A DNA stretch of 64,000 bases from Martelella sp. HB161492. Lineage in GTDB: Bacteria > Pseudomonadota > Alphaproteobacteria > Rhizobiales > Rhizobiaceae. The stretch covers positions 32,745 through 96,744 of the forward strand of contig NZ_JAATVV010000018.1 in the NCBI RefSeq assembly GCF_013184775.1, given 5' to 3'. A program made the position numbers and the translations under genes. Shown here in pieces: positions 44,798-53,626 of this stretch (within the stretch, counting starts at the first letter, position 1; each line of letters opens with the position of its first letter). Below the pieces are notes generated by a model. It made no database searches. It had not been told where the DNA came from and was given only the letters and a program-made list of their open reading frames with translations.

Positions 44798-46099
44798 ATG
44801 GATACGGAGATGATAACGACGCCTTTCGGGCGGCGGCCGATGACTATTGGCCAGTTGGCCGAGCAGAAGCGTGTTCGCGCCATGCCCGACGGCATTTCGG
44901 TCGACAAGTGGAAGGTGTTTCACACGATCAGGACCATCCGCAAGCCGCTCGGTGCCACTGACCGTGCGCTTTCCGTCCTCAACGCCCTCCTGTCGTTTCA
45001 CCCTCAAACCCTACTCTCAAGCGCCGACAGCCTCATTGTCTGGCCATCGAATGAACAGCTCTGCACCCGCGCCAATGGCATGTCCGAGACCACCTTGCGG
45101 CGGCATCTTGCGGTGCTTGTCGGCTGCGGTCTCATCATCCGCAGGGACAGTCCCAACGGCAAACGCTACGCCCGCAAGACGCATGGCGGCGCGGTTGCAA
45201 AGGCCTATGGATTTGACCTTTCTCCGCTCGTCGTTCGTGCTGCGGAATTCAAGGCCCTGGCCGCAAAGCTGGAGGCCGAACGCGGAGCATTGAGATCGCT
45301 GCGTGAGCAATTGACGCTTTTACGCCGTGACGTTGCCAAACTCATCGAGCTTGGTCTTGCGGAACACCCAGAAGGCGACTGGAATTCCCATATCGTCGCT
45401 TACCGCAGCATCATCGACACGCTTCCGCGATCGCCGTGCTTTGAAACGATCGCCGGTGCCATCACCCTCTTGATGGACCTGCGACAGACCGTTGAGGACG
45501 TATTGGAAACATTCATTGTTTCGACGAATCCGACTGCCAATGCCCAGCAAAATGACCGGCACATACAGAATTCAGAAACAGAAGATCAGTTTGAATCTGA
45601 AATGCCAGGAAATGGCAATCTGCCACAGCCTGAGCAAGCCGAAACACCCAAGCCAGACCGTGATCAGCCATCTCGGCTACAGACCATATCACTTGAAGCA
45701 GCGTTGCAGGCCTGTCCAGATATCAGCCAATATGAGAAAGGCGGCCATATCCGGCACTGGGCCGATTTCATCCGTGCGGCCGAAACGGCCAGAACCGTGC
45801 TTGACATCAGTGGCAGCGCCTGGACAGATGCCCGCGCCGCCATGGGCCCCATTCCGGCTGCGATAACACTTGCAGCAATCCTTCAGCATGCAGAACGGAT
45901 CAGTTGCCCCGGCGGCTATTTGCGATCGCTGACCGAGAAAGCCCGGACTGGCAAATTTACGACCCAGCCGATGATCCAGGCATTGCGCAACCGACAGCGT
46001 CTGCATTCGGAAACCACTTCTCGCAAAGGCCGGGGAGGGCACGACGCTTCCGATGGTCTTGTCGTTTCCGAGGCGTTGTGCCGCCTGGTCCAGCATTGA
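44798..46099 (+). CDS. repC: replication initiator RepC
   Basis: 433 residues from the ATG at 44798, with GAAAGGTG before it; the longer frame runs back through the antisense-RNA region. RepC features are GRRPMTIGQLAEQ, VDKWKVFHTIRTIRKPLGAT and DRALSVLNALLSF, then the winged-helix SETTLRRHLAVLVGCGLI. RepC is the initiator of repABC plasmids, and the origin is usually inside its own gene. The central part (about 290-330) is poorly conserved and polar. Confidence 0.95.
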   Translation: MDTEMITTPFGRRPMTIGQLAEQKRVRAMPDGISVDKWKVFHTIRTIRKPLGATDRALSVLNALLSFHPQTLLSSADSLIVWPSNEQLCTRANGMSETTLRRHLAVLVGCGLIIRRDSPNGKRYARKTHGGAVAKAYGFDLSPLVVRAAEFKALAAKLEAERGALRSLREQLTLLRRDVAKLIELGLAEHPEGDWNSHIVAYRSIIDTLPRSPCFETIAGAITLLMDLRQTVEDVLETFIVSTNPTANAQQNDRHIQNSETEDQFESEMPGNGNLPQPEQAETPKPDRDQPSRLQTISLEAALQACPDISQYEKGGHIRHWADFIRAAETARTVLDISGSAWTDARAAMGPIPAAITLAAILQHAERISCPGGYLRSLTEKARTGKFTTQPMIQALRNRQRLHSETTSRKGRGGHDASDGLVVSEALCRLVQH

Positions 46100-46110
46100 G
46101 GTCTGTCGAT

Positions 46111-46126
46111 CTTGGCAGCTGCCAAG
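46111..46126. promoter_or_regulatory. parS-like partition site 2
   Basis: CTTGGCAGCTGCCAAG, identical to the core of the palindrome at 44595, located 12 bases after the repC stop. The flanking bases are less symmetric than in site 1. Confidence 0.75.
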
Positions 46127-46341
46127 GATCGCGTTTCGATCAATCCATCCTGATCCGGCTGAGACGGCATCAGGCGCGAACCACACCAGACATGCGCTCA
46201 CTGCCGATCGCGTTTGCCGCAGGGGTGTATCAGGGCTTCCTGCAAAGACAAGCGCAAGGTGCCTCCTACTATCGCCAGCGGTCGCAGACAGGTCCGTAGC
46301 TTGCCGGTGAAACGGTCATCGCGGAGGGGAAGGAAAGGGCG

Positions 46342-47424
46342 CTACAGCCCCGCTGCCTTGGTGAGGTTGACGCGGAACCTGTCGCGGCGGCGCTGATATT
46401 TCCGGGTCATTTCTGCAGAGGCATGGCCAAGCTGCCTTTGCACGTAGCGTTCCTCAATCTCGGCGGAGGAGGCGAGACCGGCACGCAAGGAGTGACCGGA
46501 GAAAAGCTTTTGCCGTTCGGCTTCCGGCAAATCGGCACGAATGCCGGCATCAAGGGCGGTGCGTTTCACCAGCCGTGCAACATGCCTGTCGGACAGTCTT
46601 TCGACATCGACACGCGTTCCGTCCTTGAATATCCGCCGGAAAAGCGGACCGCGCGCGATTTTCGCATAGTGAATCCACGTCTCGACGGCGGTAAGCGGGC
46701 ATGATGCCTCGCTCGAGCCGCGCCCGATCTCGACCTCGCGCCAGCCCGTCTTGCCACGCAGTCTGAGGATCAGGCCAGCTTCGGGCACGATCTCGATCCA
46801 ACCCGTACTGCTGTCCTCTCTTTCAACGTCGAGGGCGACAATTTCTGAACGTCTGAGCCCGCCGGCAAAGCCGATCAGCAGAATGGCCCGGTCACGCAGG
46901 CCGCGCAGATCGCGGCCGAGCGTGTCTGTCATGGCGATGATATCGGCGCCCATGAGGGCGTCCTTGCCCTGCGGCGGTCGCGCGTGGCTGCGGCGGATAC
47001 CAGCAAGGACGGTGGCGATATGGCGGTCCTTGCGATCGAGCGGCTGGCCGCGCTGGGCAAAGTGCCAGCTGAGGCCGGAGAGCCGGCGCTCGATCGTCGC
47101 AACCGACAGGGCAGGGGTCTTGCGTCTCTGATCACCGTGCGCGAGTGCACTGATATAGAGGCCAATGGTCTGCGGCACTGGCGGCAGCGGATCCACGCCC
47201 ATTCGCCGGCACCAGGCCCCGAAATGTTTCCAGTCAGCATCATAGGCGTGCTGCGTGTTTTTCGAGCGTGAGGCTTTCGCGTAGGATCGCGCTGTCTCGA
47301 CGAGATCCTCTAAATGCGGCGCAAGCGGAAGTGCACCGCCCGCCGGAATAACAGTCGACACATCTGCCGGCTGCCCCGACACGGAAGCATTCTGTTCTGG
47401 GATGTCTTGCGGTGATTTTGTCAT
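46342..47424 (-). CDS. tyrosine recombinase/integrase
   Basis: 360 residues. A core-binding SAM-like domain (about 38-140) precedes the catalytic domain. The active residues are visible: Arg in GGLRRSEIVAL, His-X2-Arg in SGHSLRAGLASS, His in QLGHASAEMTRKYQ, and the Tyr in the same segment. It resembles Xer-like enzymes often seen on rhizobial plasmids. Likely roles are plasmid dimer resolution or site-specific integration. No att site was identified. Confidence 0.9.
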   Translation of the reverse strand: MTKSPQDIPEQNASVSGQPADVSTVIPAGGALPLAPHLEDLVETARSYAKASRSKNTQHAYDADWKHFGAWCRRMGVDPLPPVPQTIGLYISALAHGDQRRKTPALSVATIERRLSGLSWHFAQRGQPLDRKDRHIATVLAGIRRSHARPPQGKDALMGADIIAMTDTLGRDLRGLRDRAILLIGFAGGLRRSEIVALDVEREDSSTGWIEIVPEAGLILRLRGKTGWREVEIGRGSSEASCPLTAVETWIHYAKIARGPLFRRIFKDGTRVDVERLSDRHVARLVKRTALDAGIRADLPEAERQKLFSGHSLRAGLASSAEIEERYVQRQLGHASAEMTRKYQRRRDRFRVNLTKAAGL

Positions 47425-47670
47425 GAAAACGGAGCCTATAGAATAATGTCCGATAAGGCAAGATTATCGGATGTAAATGAGGGCAGATGTGGTGTGCGGT
47501 TATTTTCATATATTCCTCATAAAGTGCACTCACAGAATTTCGGTCAGACAGCTCTCTTGTTTGCGGTGGCGTCTGTGACGCTGTTCTCTCACGACCTTTC
47601 CCTTCGTTGCCTGATCTCTGATCGAGGTCGCATGATTTAAGTGGAAGGGAGTTTTTCCGGGGAGAGTACA

Positions 47671-47840
47671 ATGGAGGTTCTCACGATGCGCCGTCGACGG
47701 CCTAATGCCCATCGCCAATGGCCTGACGAGATCAAGGCGCCGATCATGTCTGAGAGCTTGCGGCCGGGCGCGACAGTGAATGAGGTTGCTGAGCGCCACG
47801 GCTTGAAGGCAAACCATCGATCGTCCTTGAAAATAGTGGC
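47671..47840 (+). pseudogene. IS66-type TnpA fragment
   Basis: The frame from ATG 47671 reads RRRRPNAHRQWPDEIKAPIM, then SLRPGATVNEVAERHGLKANH, the helix-turn-helix start of IS66-family accessory protein TnpA. The similarity stops after about 50 residues and runs into IS21-like sequence, so only the left end remains. Confidence 0.7.
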
Positions 47841-48179
47841 TCGACTGAGAGCGGCGGCGCAAAAGTCGGCCACCTATTTACCTTCTGCATGAGCGCAGGA
47901 GGGGTGGGGATTGCTGTCTTGGACTTGTATTTGAAGGTCGGCCTTGCCGTATCGGCGGGCATGAGCCGGCGTGAAGCCGCCAAGCATTTCAACATATCGC
48001 GCGACAGCGTCGCCAAGATGATGTCGTATGCGGTTCCTCCTGGCTATCAGCGTCAGTCAGCTGTGCGGCGAGCGAAGCTGGATGCGTTTGTTTCGACGAT
48101 CGACCATTGGCTTGAATATGATTTGAAGGTCCCGCACAAGCAGCGCCATACGGACAGCACCCTGCCTGCCGCAAGCTGA
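47841..48179 (+). pseudogene. IS21-family IstA transposase fragment
   Basis: From about 47889 the frame reads VLDLYLKVGLAVSAGMSRRE, AAKHFNISRDSVAKMMSYA and DHWLEYDLKVPHKQRHT, the N-terminal part of IstA. It lacks the DDE catalytic region and the istB partner; the sequence then passes into an IS6 fragment on the other strand. Confidence 0.75.
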
Positions 48180-48224
48180 TCCGTTCCCGGCTATGTCCGG
48201 AAGCCACGGCGAACGCCGAAGTTA

Positions 48225-48441
48225 CACTCCGCAATGGGTCACGATCCCGGCGCAGCCGCTTTTCCATCTCCGGTGCGTATTTCTGGACCCAGCGATAAAT
48301 CGTGGAATGATCGACGGGCACACCGCGCTTACCCATCATCTGTTCAAGATCGCGGTAGCTGATCCCATAGCGGCAATACCGCCGCACCGCCCATAAAGTC
48401 GCGTCACCCTGAGAATGGCGCCACTTGAAATCGCTCAGTAA
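48225..48441 (-). pseudogene. IS6-family transposase fragment (N-terminal part)
   Basis: The minus strand codes SDFKWRHSQGDATLWAVRRY, then CRYGISYRDLEQMMGKRGVP and VDHSTIYRWVQKYAPEMEKR, the start of an IS6/IS26-type transposase. The usual start codon is damaged (CTGAGC instead of ATGAGC-like) and the DDE domain is missing, so it is dead. It ends abruptly at the IS21 remnant. Confidence 0.75.
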
Positions 48442-48744
48442 AAATCCCGCTGAAAATTGTCAGCACTCTTTCGGACAGCAGCAAAATTTCTGCATCAGAG
48501 CCGGTTCGACACACTGAAAACAGTCTATGCGACAATCAAGGGTTTCGAAGTCTGCGCGCTTTAGGCAAGGGCCTGCAGCAATGTCTCATTGTCTGCTGCT
48601 GCCCCAAAAGACAGGAATCCGTCTAAAAAGGAGTTACCTTCGACACCAATCGCTGAAGTCAATAAGCCATCTTTCTCGGTGTCTTCTGGCTGCGCTGAAT
48701 TGCCCTAAATTTCGTCGACATTTGCTCAGCGAACAAGGAAGGGG
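48442..48744. other. gene-free stretch after the IS remnants
   Basis: 303 bases without a supported gene; short frames here have no ribosome site or family resemblance. It may be the remaining end of the IS6 element plus the original flank. No clear terminal inverted repeat was found. Confidence 0.35.
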
Positions 48745-50067
48745 TCACGCGCGTTTATTCTTGCCAAAGACAATCCCGACCCTGAAGCCGCCTTCAGGTC
48801 GATTTCCAAGGTCGAGGTCGCCATGAAGGCGACCGACCGCCATGGCGACGATGGTGAGCCCGAGACCCGTTCCCGCAGTGCTGTTGTTGCTTCCGCGAAA
48901 GAACCGGCGCGTGAGGAGCAGAAGCTCACTGTCAGCGACGCCACAGCCTTCATCCTCGATCGCAAAGCCGTCCTGCGTCTTCACCCAGCGGACCACGCGA
49001 CCTGGCGGTGTGTGCTGGCAGGCGTTTTCCTGAAGATTTCTGAGGATCAGTTCCAGCGTCGCCGGGTCGGCAGCCAGGGCAAGTCCATCCAGTGCGGGAT
49101 CGATGGTGGTCTCGGTGTTGCAGCGCATGGGGAGTTGCATGAGCATCTCGCGAATGGCCCTGCCGACAGAGATGTTTGCCAGGGGTTCGGCGCCCCGCCC
49201 AGCTTCGAGGCGGGCAAGAGCGAGAAGCTGGCGTACGAGACGGCTGGTCCGGTCGACCGAGAGCAGGATCTGGCCAAGCGCCCGGGCCCTGATGCTCTCA
49301 TCTTCGGTGGCGAGCGCGATCTGGGCCTGGGTCCTGAGGCCCGCAAGCGGCGTCTTCAGCTCGTGCGCCGCGAAAGAGGTCAACTCTCTTTCGTGGCGGC
49401 GGGAGGCGTCCACCCGTCCGAAAAGGCTGTTGAGCGCGGCGATCAGCGGTCGGACCTCGCCGGGCGCATTATCGACGGACACGGAGCGCATGTCCTCGCC
49501 ATCGCGCATCTCGATTTCGCGGGCAAGGCTTCTGAGCGGGGCAAGACCCCGGCCGACGCCGAACCAGATCAGCGCGGCAAAGAGCGGCATGATCAGCACC
49601 GCGGGAACGAGAAGGCCGGCGACGAGATCGCGGACCAGCCGGTTCCTGAGGCCGATCCGGTCGCCGACGACAACCCGGACACCCTTCTCCGCGTCGACGA
49701 TGGTGTAGACCCGCCAGGCCTCGCCGTTGACCTGTCTCTCGCCATAGCCTTCGGTATCAAGGGCGAGGCTCGCATCCGGTGCGCCGCTTGATCGGGCGAC
49801 CAGACGGCCGTCGAGTGACCAGATCTGACAGGAGAGCTGCTTTTCGTAGTCGACCGTCTTGACCCCGGCAGCAGCGTCGGCTGCCGTGACATTGCCGCCG
49901 GCAACCAGCGAATGCACCATGCGCGCCGCTTCCCTGAGCCGCGTATCGAGCACATGTTCAATTTCGGAGCGGCTCCAGAGCGAAATCCAGATGAAGGCGG
50001 TCAGCCAGATCACGCCTGTGGCGACGACCAGCAGAACGAAGAGACGGCGACGCAGAGAGCGCATCAT
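48745..50067 (-). CDS. sensor histidine kinase, QseC/PmrB-like
   Basis: 440 residues. Two membrane helices (about 9-31 and 148-170) enclose a periplasmic sensor of roughly 115 residues. The HAMP-like region is followed by the phosphoacceptor His in AAHELKTPLAGLR and by the ATPase boxes NLQENACQHTPPG, DEGCGV and GTGLGLTIV. The gene overlaps the response-regulator stop by ATGA. It probably senses an envelope redox or metal signal, given the Dsb genes on the other side of the regulator; the stimulus is unknown. Confidence 0.9.
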   Translation of the reverse strand: MMRSLRRRLFVLLVVATGVIWLTAFIWISLWSRSEIEHVLDTRLREAARMVHSLVAGGNVTAADAAAGVKTVDYEKQLSCQIWSLDGRLVARSSGAPDASLALDTEGYGERQVNGEAWRVYTIVDAEKGVRVVVGDRIGLRNRLVRDLVAGLLVPAVLIMPLFAALIWFGVGRGLAPLRSLAREIEMRDGEDMRSVSVDNAPGEVRPLIAALNSLFGRVDASRRHERELTSFAAHELKTPLAGLRTQAQIALATEDESIRARALGQILLSVDRTSRLVRQLLALARLEAGRGAEPLANISVGRAIREMLMQLPMRCNTETTIDPALDGLALAADPATLELILRNLQENACQHTPPGRVVRWVKTQDGFAIEDEGCGVADSELLLLTRRFFRGSNNSTAGTGLGLTIVAMAVGRLHGDLDLGNRPEGGFRVGIVFGKNKRA

Positions 50068-50723
50068 GATGCCTTCATGCGATAGCCAAGGCCGCGGACA
50101 GTTTCAATCGTCTCGCGGCCGATCTTGGCGCGCAGGTTGTGGATGTGAACCTCGACAGCATTGCTTTCAACATCCTCCTGCCAGCCATAAAGCCGATCCT
50201 CAAGTTCACCGCGCGAGCGAATCACTCCCGGTCGTTCCATCAGCGCGAGCAACACCGCGAATTCGCGTCGCGAAAGCGGGAATTCCCCGGTCTCCGTGCT
50301 GGCGATCATCGTCGCGGGGTCAAGCCTGATGCCTGCGGCGGCCAGAAGCGTATCGCTGCGACCATTCCGCCGCCGCGTCACTGCGCGGAGCCGCGCCGCC
50401 AGCTCATCAAGGTCGAACGGCTTGCCGATATAGTCATCAGCGCCGATATCGAGGCCGCGGATCCGGTCGGCCGTCTCGTCCAGTGCGGTCAGCATCACCA
50501 CCGGCGTAGCACTGCCGTGCTGGCGCATTTCGGAAAGCAGATCGAGGCCGGAGCCGTCGGGCAGCATCATATCCAGCACGATGGCGTCGAATTCCGCTGT
50601 CCGGACCGCCAGACGCGCGTCGGCGAGGTTGGCAACGGCATCAACCGTACTGCCGGCAAGGCCGAGGCCGACCTTGAGGCCATCGGCAAGAACCGGGTCA
50701 TCTTCGACAACAAGCAGACGCAT
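50064..50723 (-). CDS. OmpR-family response regulator, QseB/PmrA-like
   Basis: 219 residues from the ATG at 50723 (GAGGAAAAG just upstream); the longer frame would run into the promoter box. The receiver domain has MRLLVVEDDPVLADGL, the phospho-acceptor in AIVLDMMLPDGSGLD and the Lys in DYIGKPFDLDELAAR. The winged helix ends with VEVHIHNLRAKIGRETIETV. A perfect CTTAAG-N5-CTTAAG box lies between it and dsbD, matching the half-site type bound by PmrA/QseB proteins. Confidence 0.92.
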   Translation of the reverse strand: MRLLVVEDDPVLADGLKVGLGLAGSTVDAVANLADARLAVRTAEFDAIVLDMMLPDGSGLDLLSEMRQHGSATPVVMLTALDETADRIRGLDIGADDYIGKPFDLDELAARLRAVTRRRNGRSDTLLAAAGIRLDPATMIASTETGEFPLSRREFAVLLALMERPGVIRSRGELEDRLYGWQEDVESNAVEVHIHNLRAKIGRETIETVRGLGYRMKAS

Positions 50724-50764
50724 CTTTTCCTCGGGCTTCTGACGGATGTCCGGGTTGTTTTCCG

Positions 50765-50791
50765 CCGAGCTTAAGACTGCCTTAAGCTCGG
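50765..50791. promoter_or_regulatory. PmrA/QseB-type operator between regulator and dsbD
   Basis: CTTAAG (50770-50775) and CTTAAG (50781-50786) are spaced by five bases, the spacing used by PmrA/QseB-like regulators. They lie in a perfect 11-bp inverted repeat: CCGAGCTTAAG (50765-50775) and CTTAAGCTCGG (50781-50791). The position is central in the 114-base divergent promoter region, so the regulator likely controls itself and the dsb genes. Confidence 0.75.
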
Positions 50792-50837
50792 GGAAGATTT
50801 TGCGGGCATCAAGACCGAATGAAGGTTTCACCGAACC

Positions 50838-52637
50838 ATGTCCGCGTTTTTCCGGTTCTCTTATATCTGGTTACTGGTTTTTCTGACAGTTCCGGTGATT
50901 GCCGCACGGGCTGAAATGCCGCTGCCGGCTGATGATGTGTTCCATCTTTCCGCCGCGCGCGACGGAAAAGACAGGCTCGTGCTCGACTGGACAATTGCGC
51001 CGGGAACCTACCTTTATCGCGACGCGATGACGGCGAGCCTTGACGGCAGTGCCATCGCCCTGGCACTGCCGCCCGGCGAGGCAAGGGACGATCCGAATTT
51101 CGGCCGGGTGGCAATCTATCAGAACCACGTTTCGGTCGTCGCGGCCGGTCTTCCCGCCGATGGCACACTCTCCATTTCCTATCAGGGATGTGCCGAAAAA
51201 GGGATCTGCTATCCGCCCGTCGAAAAGACGGTCGATCTGGCGACACTCGATGTTAACGGAAAGTCTTCTGTTGGGACGTCATCGGGCACCTTCACCGATT
51301 GGGCGCCGGAACCGGTAAAGGCCGGGACCGGGGTCGCAACGGCGGCGGAAACCCCGGCGGCGGGCCCTGCGGAGACCTATCTTGCCGGCCATATCGTGCT
51401 GATGCTGGCCGGTTTCCTTGGCTTCGGCCTGCTGATGGCCTTCACCCCTTGCATCTTTCCGATGGTGCCGATCCTCTCTGCAATGCTTGCCGGCGCGCGC
51501 GGACCGCTTTCCACCGGTCGCAGCTTCGCGCTGTCGCTCTCCTATGGTCTCGCGATCGCGACCGCCTATGGCTTCATCGGCCTCGTCGCCGGCTGGTCCG
51601 GCGCCAACCTTCAGGCCGTGCTGCAGTCGCCGGTGGCGCTGGGCATTTCGTCCCTGGTCTTCGTGGCGCTTGCCCTGTCGATGTTCGGGCTCTTCGAACT
51701 CAGGATGCCGGATGCGTTGTCACGCCGTTTCCATGGTCGGGGCAGGACGAGCGGATCGTTCGCAGGCGCGGCCATTCTCGGCTTCGGCTCCGCGCTCATC
51801 GTCGGTCCCTGTGTCACGCCGCCGCTCGCAGCCGCCATGCTCTACGCGGTCAGCACCGGCGCGGCGGTGCGTGGCGGGGCCGCGCTCTTCGCCCTCGGGT
51901 TCGGGATGGCGCTGCCACTCATTGCATTCGGAACCTTCGGTGCGCGGGCGCTGCCGCGCTCGGGGCCCTGGCTCGAACGGGTGCGCCGCGGCTTTGGCGT
52001 CGTCTTCCTTGCCGTTGCCATTCTGTTGCTCACACGTCTTGTTCCCGCAGCAGCCGACCTTGCGCTGTGGGGTGCCTTCGCCCTCGGTTTGTCCGTGTTT
52101 CTCGGTGGTTTCGATCGCCTCGATGGAGAGAGCGGTTTCGGAAAGCGCGCCGGCAAAGCTGCTGGCCTCTTCTCGGCACTCGTGGCTGTGGTGATGATCG
52201 TCGACGCCTCGGCCGGTGGCACAGATCCCCTTCAGCCGCTGGCATCCTTGGCGGGGCGCGTTGCCGTTGAAGCACCCAGCGAGCGCGATGAGGTCCGGGT
52301 GAGCGACAGCGTTGCGTTCGACCACGCCCTGAGCGGGCTCGACGGCAAAATCGCGCTCGTCTCTTTTTCCGCCGGCTGGTGCACGGTGTGCAAATCCAAC
52401 GAACGGCTAATGGCGACCCCCGAATATCAGGGGCGCCTTGACCGGTTGCCGGTCATCACCGTCGACGTGACGCGGCAGGATACCGGCAGCCGCCAGCTGA
52501 TGGCCCGGTTTGCCGTGATCGGCCCGCCGACACTGTTCCTGATTGATGCCGATGGGCAGGAAATCCCCGGCAGCCGCGTCACCGGCGCGCTGTCGGCAAG
52601 CGCATTTTCAAAGCGACTGGCAGCAGCCGGTGTCTGA
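50838..52637 (+). CDS. dsbD: thiol:disulfide interchange protein DsbD
   Basis: 599 residues. Signal peptide (about 1-25), periplasmic alpha domain (about 26-150) with the Cys pair in CAEKGICYPP, eight-helix membrane core (about 185-440) with the Cys in FTPCIFPMVPIL and VGPCVTPPLAAAML, and a C-terminal thioredoxin domain with SAGWCTVCKSNE. All six redox cysteines are present. It carries electrons from cytoplasmic thioredoxin to periplasmic thiol proteins. With the DsbA-like gene 23 bases downstream it resembles the ScsB/ScsC pairing linked to copper or oxidant resistance. Confidence 0.92.
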   Translation: MSAFFRFSYIWLLVFLTVPVIAARAEMPLPADDVFHLSAARDGKDRLVLDWTIAPGTYLYRDAMTASLDGSAIALALPPGEARDDPNFGRVAIYQNHVSVVAAGLPADGTLSISYQGCAEKGICYPPVEKTVDLATLDVNGKSSVGTSSGTFTDWAPEPVKAGTGVATAAETPAAGPAETYLAGHIVLMLAGFLGFGLLMAFTPCIFPMVPILSAMLAGARGPLSTGRSFALSLSYGLAIATAYGFIGLVAGWSGANLQAVLQSPVALGISSLVFVALALSMFGLFELRMPDALSRRFHGRGRTSGSFAGAAILGFGSALIVGPCVTPPLAAAMLYAVSTGAAVRGGAALFALGFGMALPLIAFGTFGARALPRSGPWLERVRRGFGVVFLAVAILLLTRLVPAAADLALWGAFALGLSVFLGGFDRLDGESGFGKRAGKAAGLFSALVAVVMIVDASAGGTDPLQPLASLAGRVAVEAPSERDEVRVSDSVAFDHALSGLDGKIALVSFSAGWCTVCKSNERLMATPEYQGRLDRLPVITVDVTRQDTGSRQLMARFAVIGPPTLFLIDADGQEIPGSRVTGALSASAFSKRLAAAGV

Positions 52638-52660
52638 ACAATAACCGACAGGAGATTGCA

Positions 52661-53290
52661 ATGGATCGACGAGATTTTCTGGGCCTGACGTTGACTTCGG
52701 CGTTGGCGCTCGCCTGGACAGGTGTTGCCAAAGCGCAGAACGTCGATGTCCAGGCTGTGCTGCATGATCCCGACGCACCGGAAACCGGCAATCCCGATGG
52801 CGATGTCACCATCGTCGCCTTCCTCGACTACAACTGCCCCTATTGCAAGAAATCGGCGCCCGATCTTGCCCGCATTGTCAAAGATGATGGCCATGTCCGC
52901 CTGGTCTTCAAGGACTGGCCAGTTTTGACCGAAGCTTCGGTTTATGGCGCGCAACTGGCTCTCGGCGCCAAATATCAGGGCAAGTACCTGGATGCCCACA
53001 ACGCGCTGATGGCGATCCCCGGTCATGGCGTCAGCAAGGATCAGATGCTGGCCGCGGTGCGCGCCACCGCGATCGATATGGACCAGCTCCAGGATGACAT
53101 CAAGCAGCACAAGAGCGATTTCGCAGCGCTACTTGGGCGCACGATGGGGCAAGCCGATGCCCTCGGCATCGTATCGACCCCGACCTATCTGATCGGTCCA
53201 TTCAGAACTTCGACACTCGATTATCAGGGCTTCACAGCCGCGCTTGCCGAGGCACGCAAGCGTCAGGCTGCCGGCGACCGGGTGGAGTGA
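52661..53290 (+). CDS. DsbA/ScsC-like periplasmic thiol oxidoreductase
   Basis: 209 residues. The N-terminus MDRRDFLGLTLTSALALAW looks like a Tat signal (twin Arg then FLG). The thioredoxin-like domain with a DsbA helical insert has the active site YNCPYCKKSAP, and a cis-Pro region VSTPTYLIG. This Cys-Pro-Tyr-Cys site matches Com1/ScsC-type proteins that reduce or isomerise disulfides. It is downstream of dsbD in the same direction and is its likely partner. Confidence 0.9.
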   Translation: MDRRDFLGLTLTSALALAWTGVAKAQNVDVQAVLHDPDAPETGNPDGDVTIVAFLDYNCPYCKKSAPDLARIVKDDGHVRLVFKDWPVLTEASVYGAQLALGAKYQGKYLDAHNALMAIPGHGVSKDQMLAAVRATAIDMDQLQDDIKQHKSDFAALLGRTMGQADALGIVSTPTYLIGPFRTSTLDYQGFTAALAEARKRQAAGDRVE

Positions 53291-53626
53291 TGTGATGGAC
53301 CTTTACGCCTGTGTCTCCGACGGGATGAGAGTTGTGGTGCTGACCGCAAAGGATGCGCGCATGAAACCATAATACAAACCTTCCGGACAGCCAAAAGTGT
53401 GTTCCGTTGATAGTTGCCGGAAGGCAATTTTCCACGGGCTTCACTGCGCGCCCGTGAGGCCGAAAAACCTTAATAAAACCATTATAAATCAATTCGTTAA
53501 CTGATTTTTTCTTGATGTGGGTCAACCAGTATTCCTTGAATTTTGTCTATTGAACAGTCTGCGGCGGCCACAGGAAGGTCTGCTCTGCTGCCGCGCTCAG
53601 CTTCCTCGCTAAAAAGGACAACTCTA
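53291..53626. promoter_or_regulatory. intergenic region before the DoxD-DoxA gene
   Basis: 336 bases. The middle (53470-53560) is AT-rich with TTAATAAAACC, TTCGTTAACTGATTTTTTC and a TTGATG; a promoter for the next gene is likely there. AAGGA lies eight bases before its ATG. No gene is seen. Confidence 0.45.
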
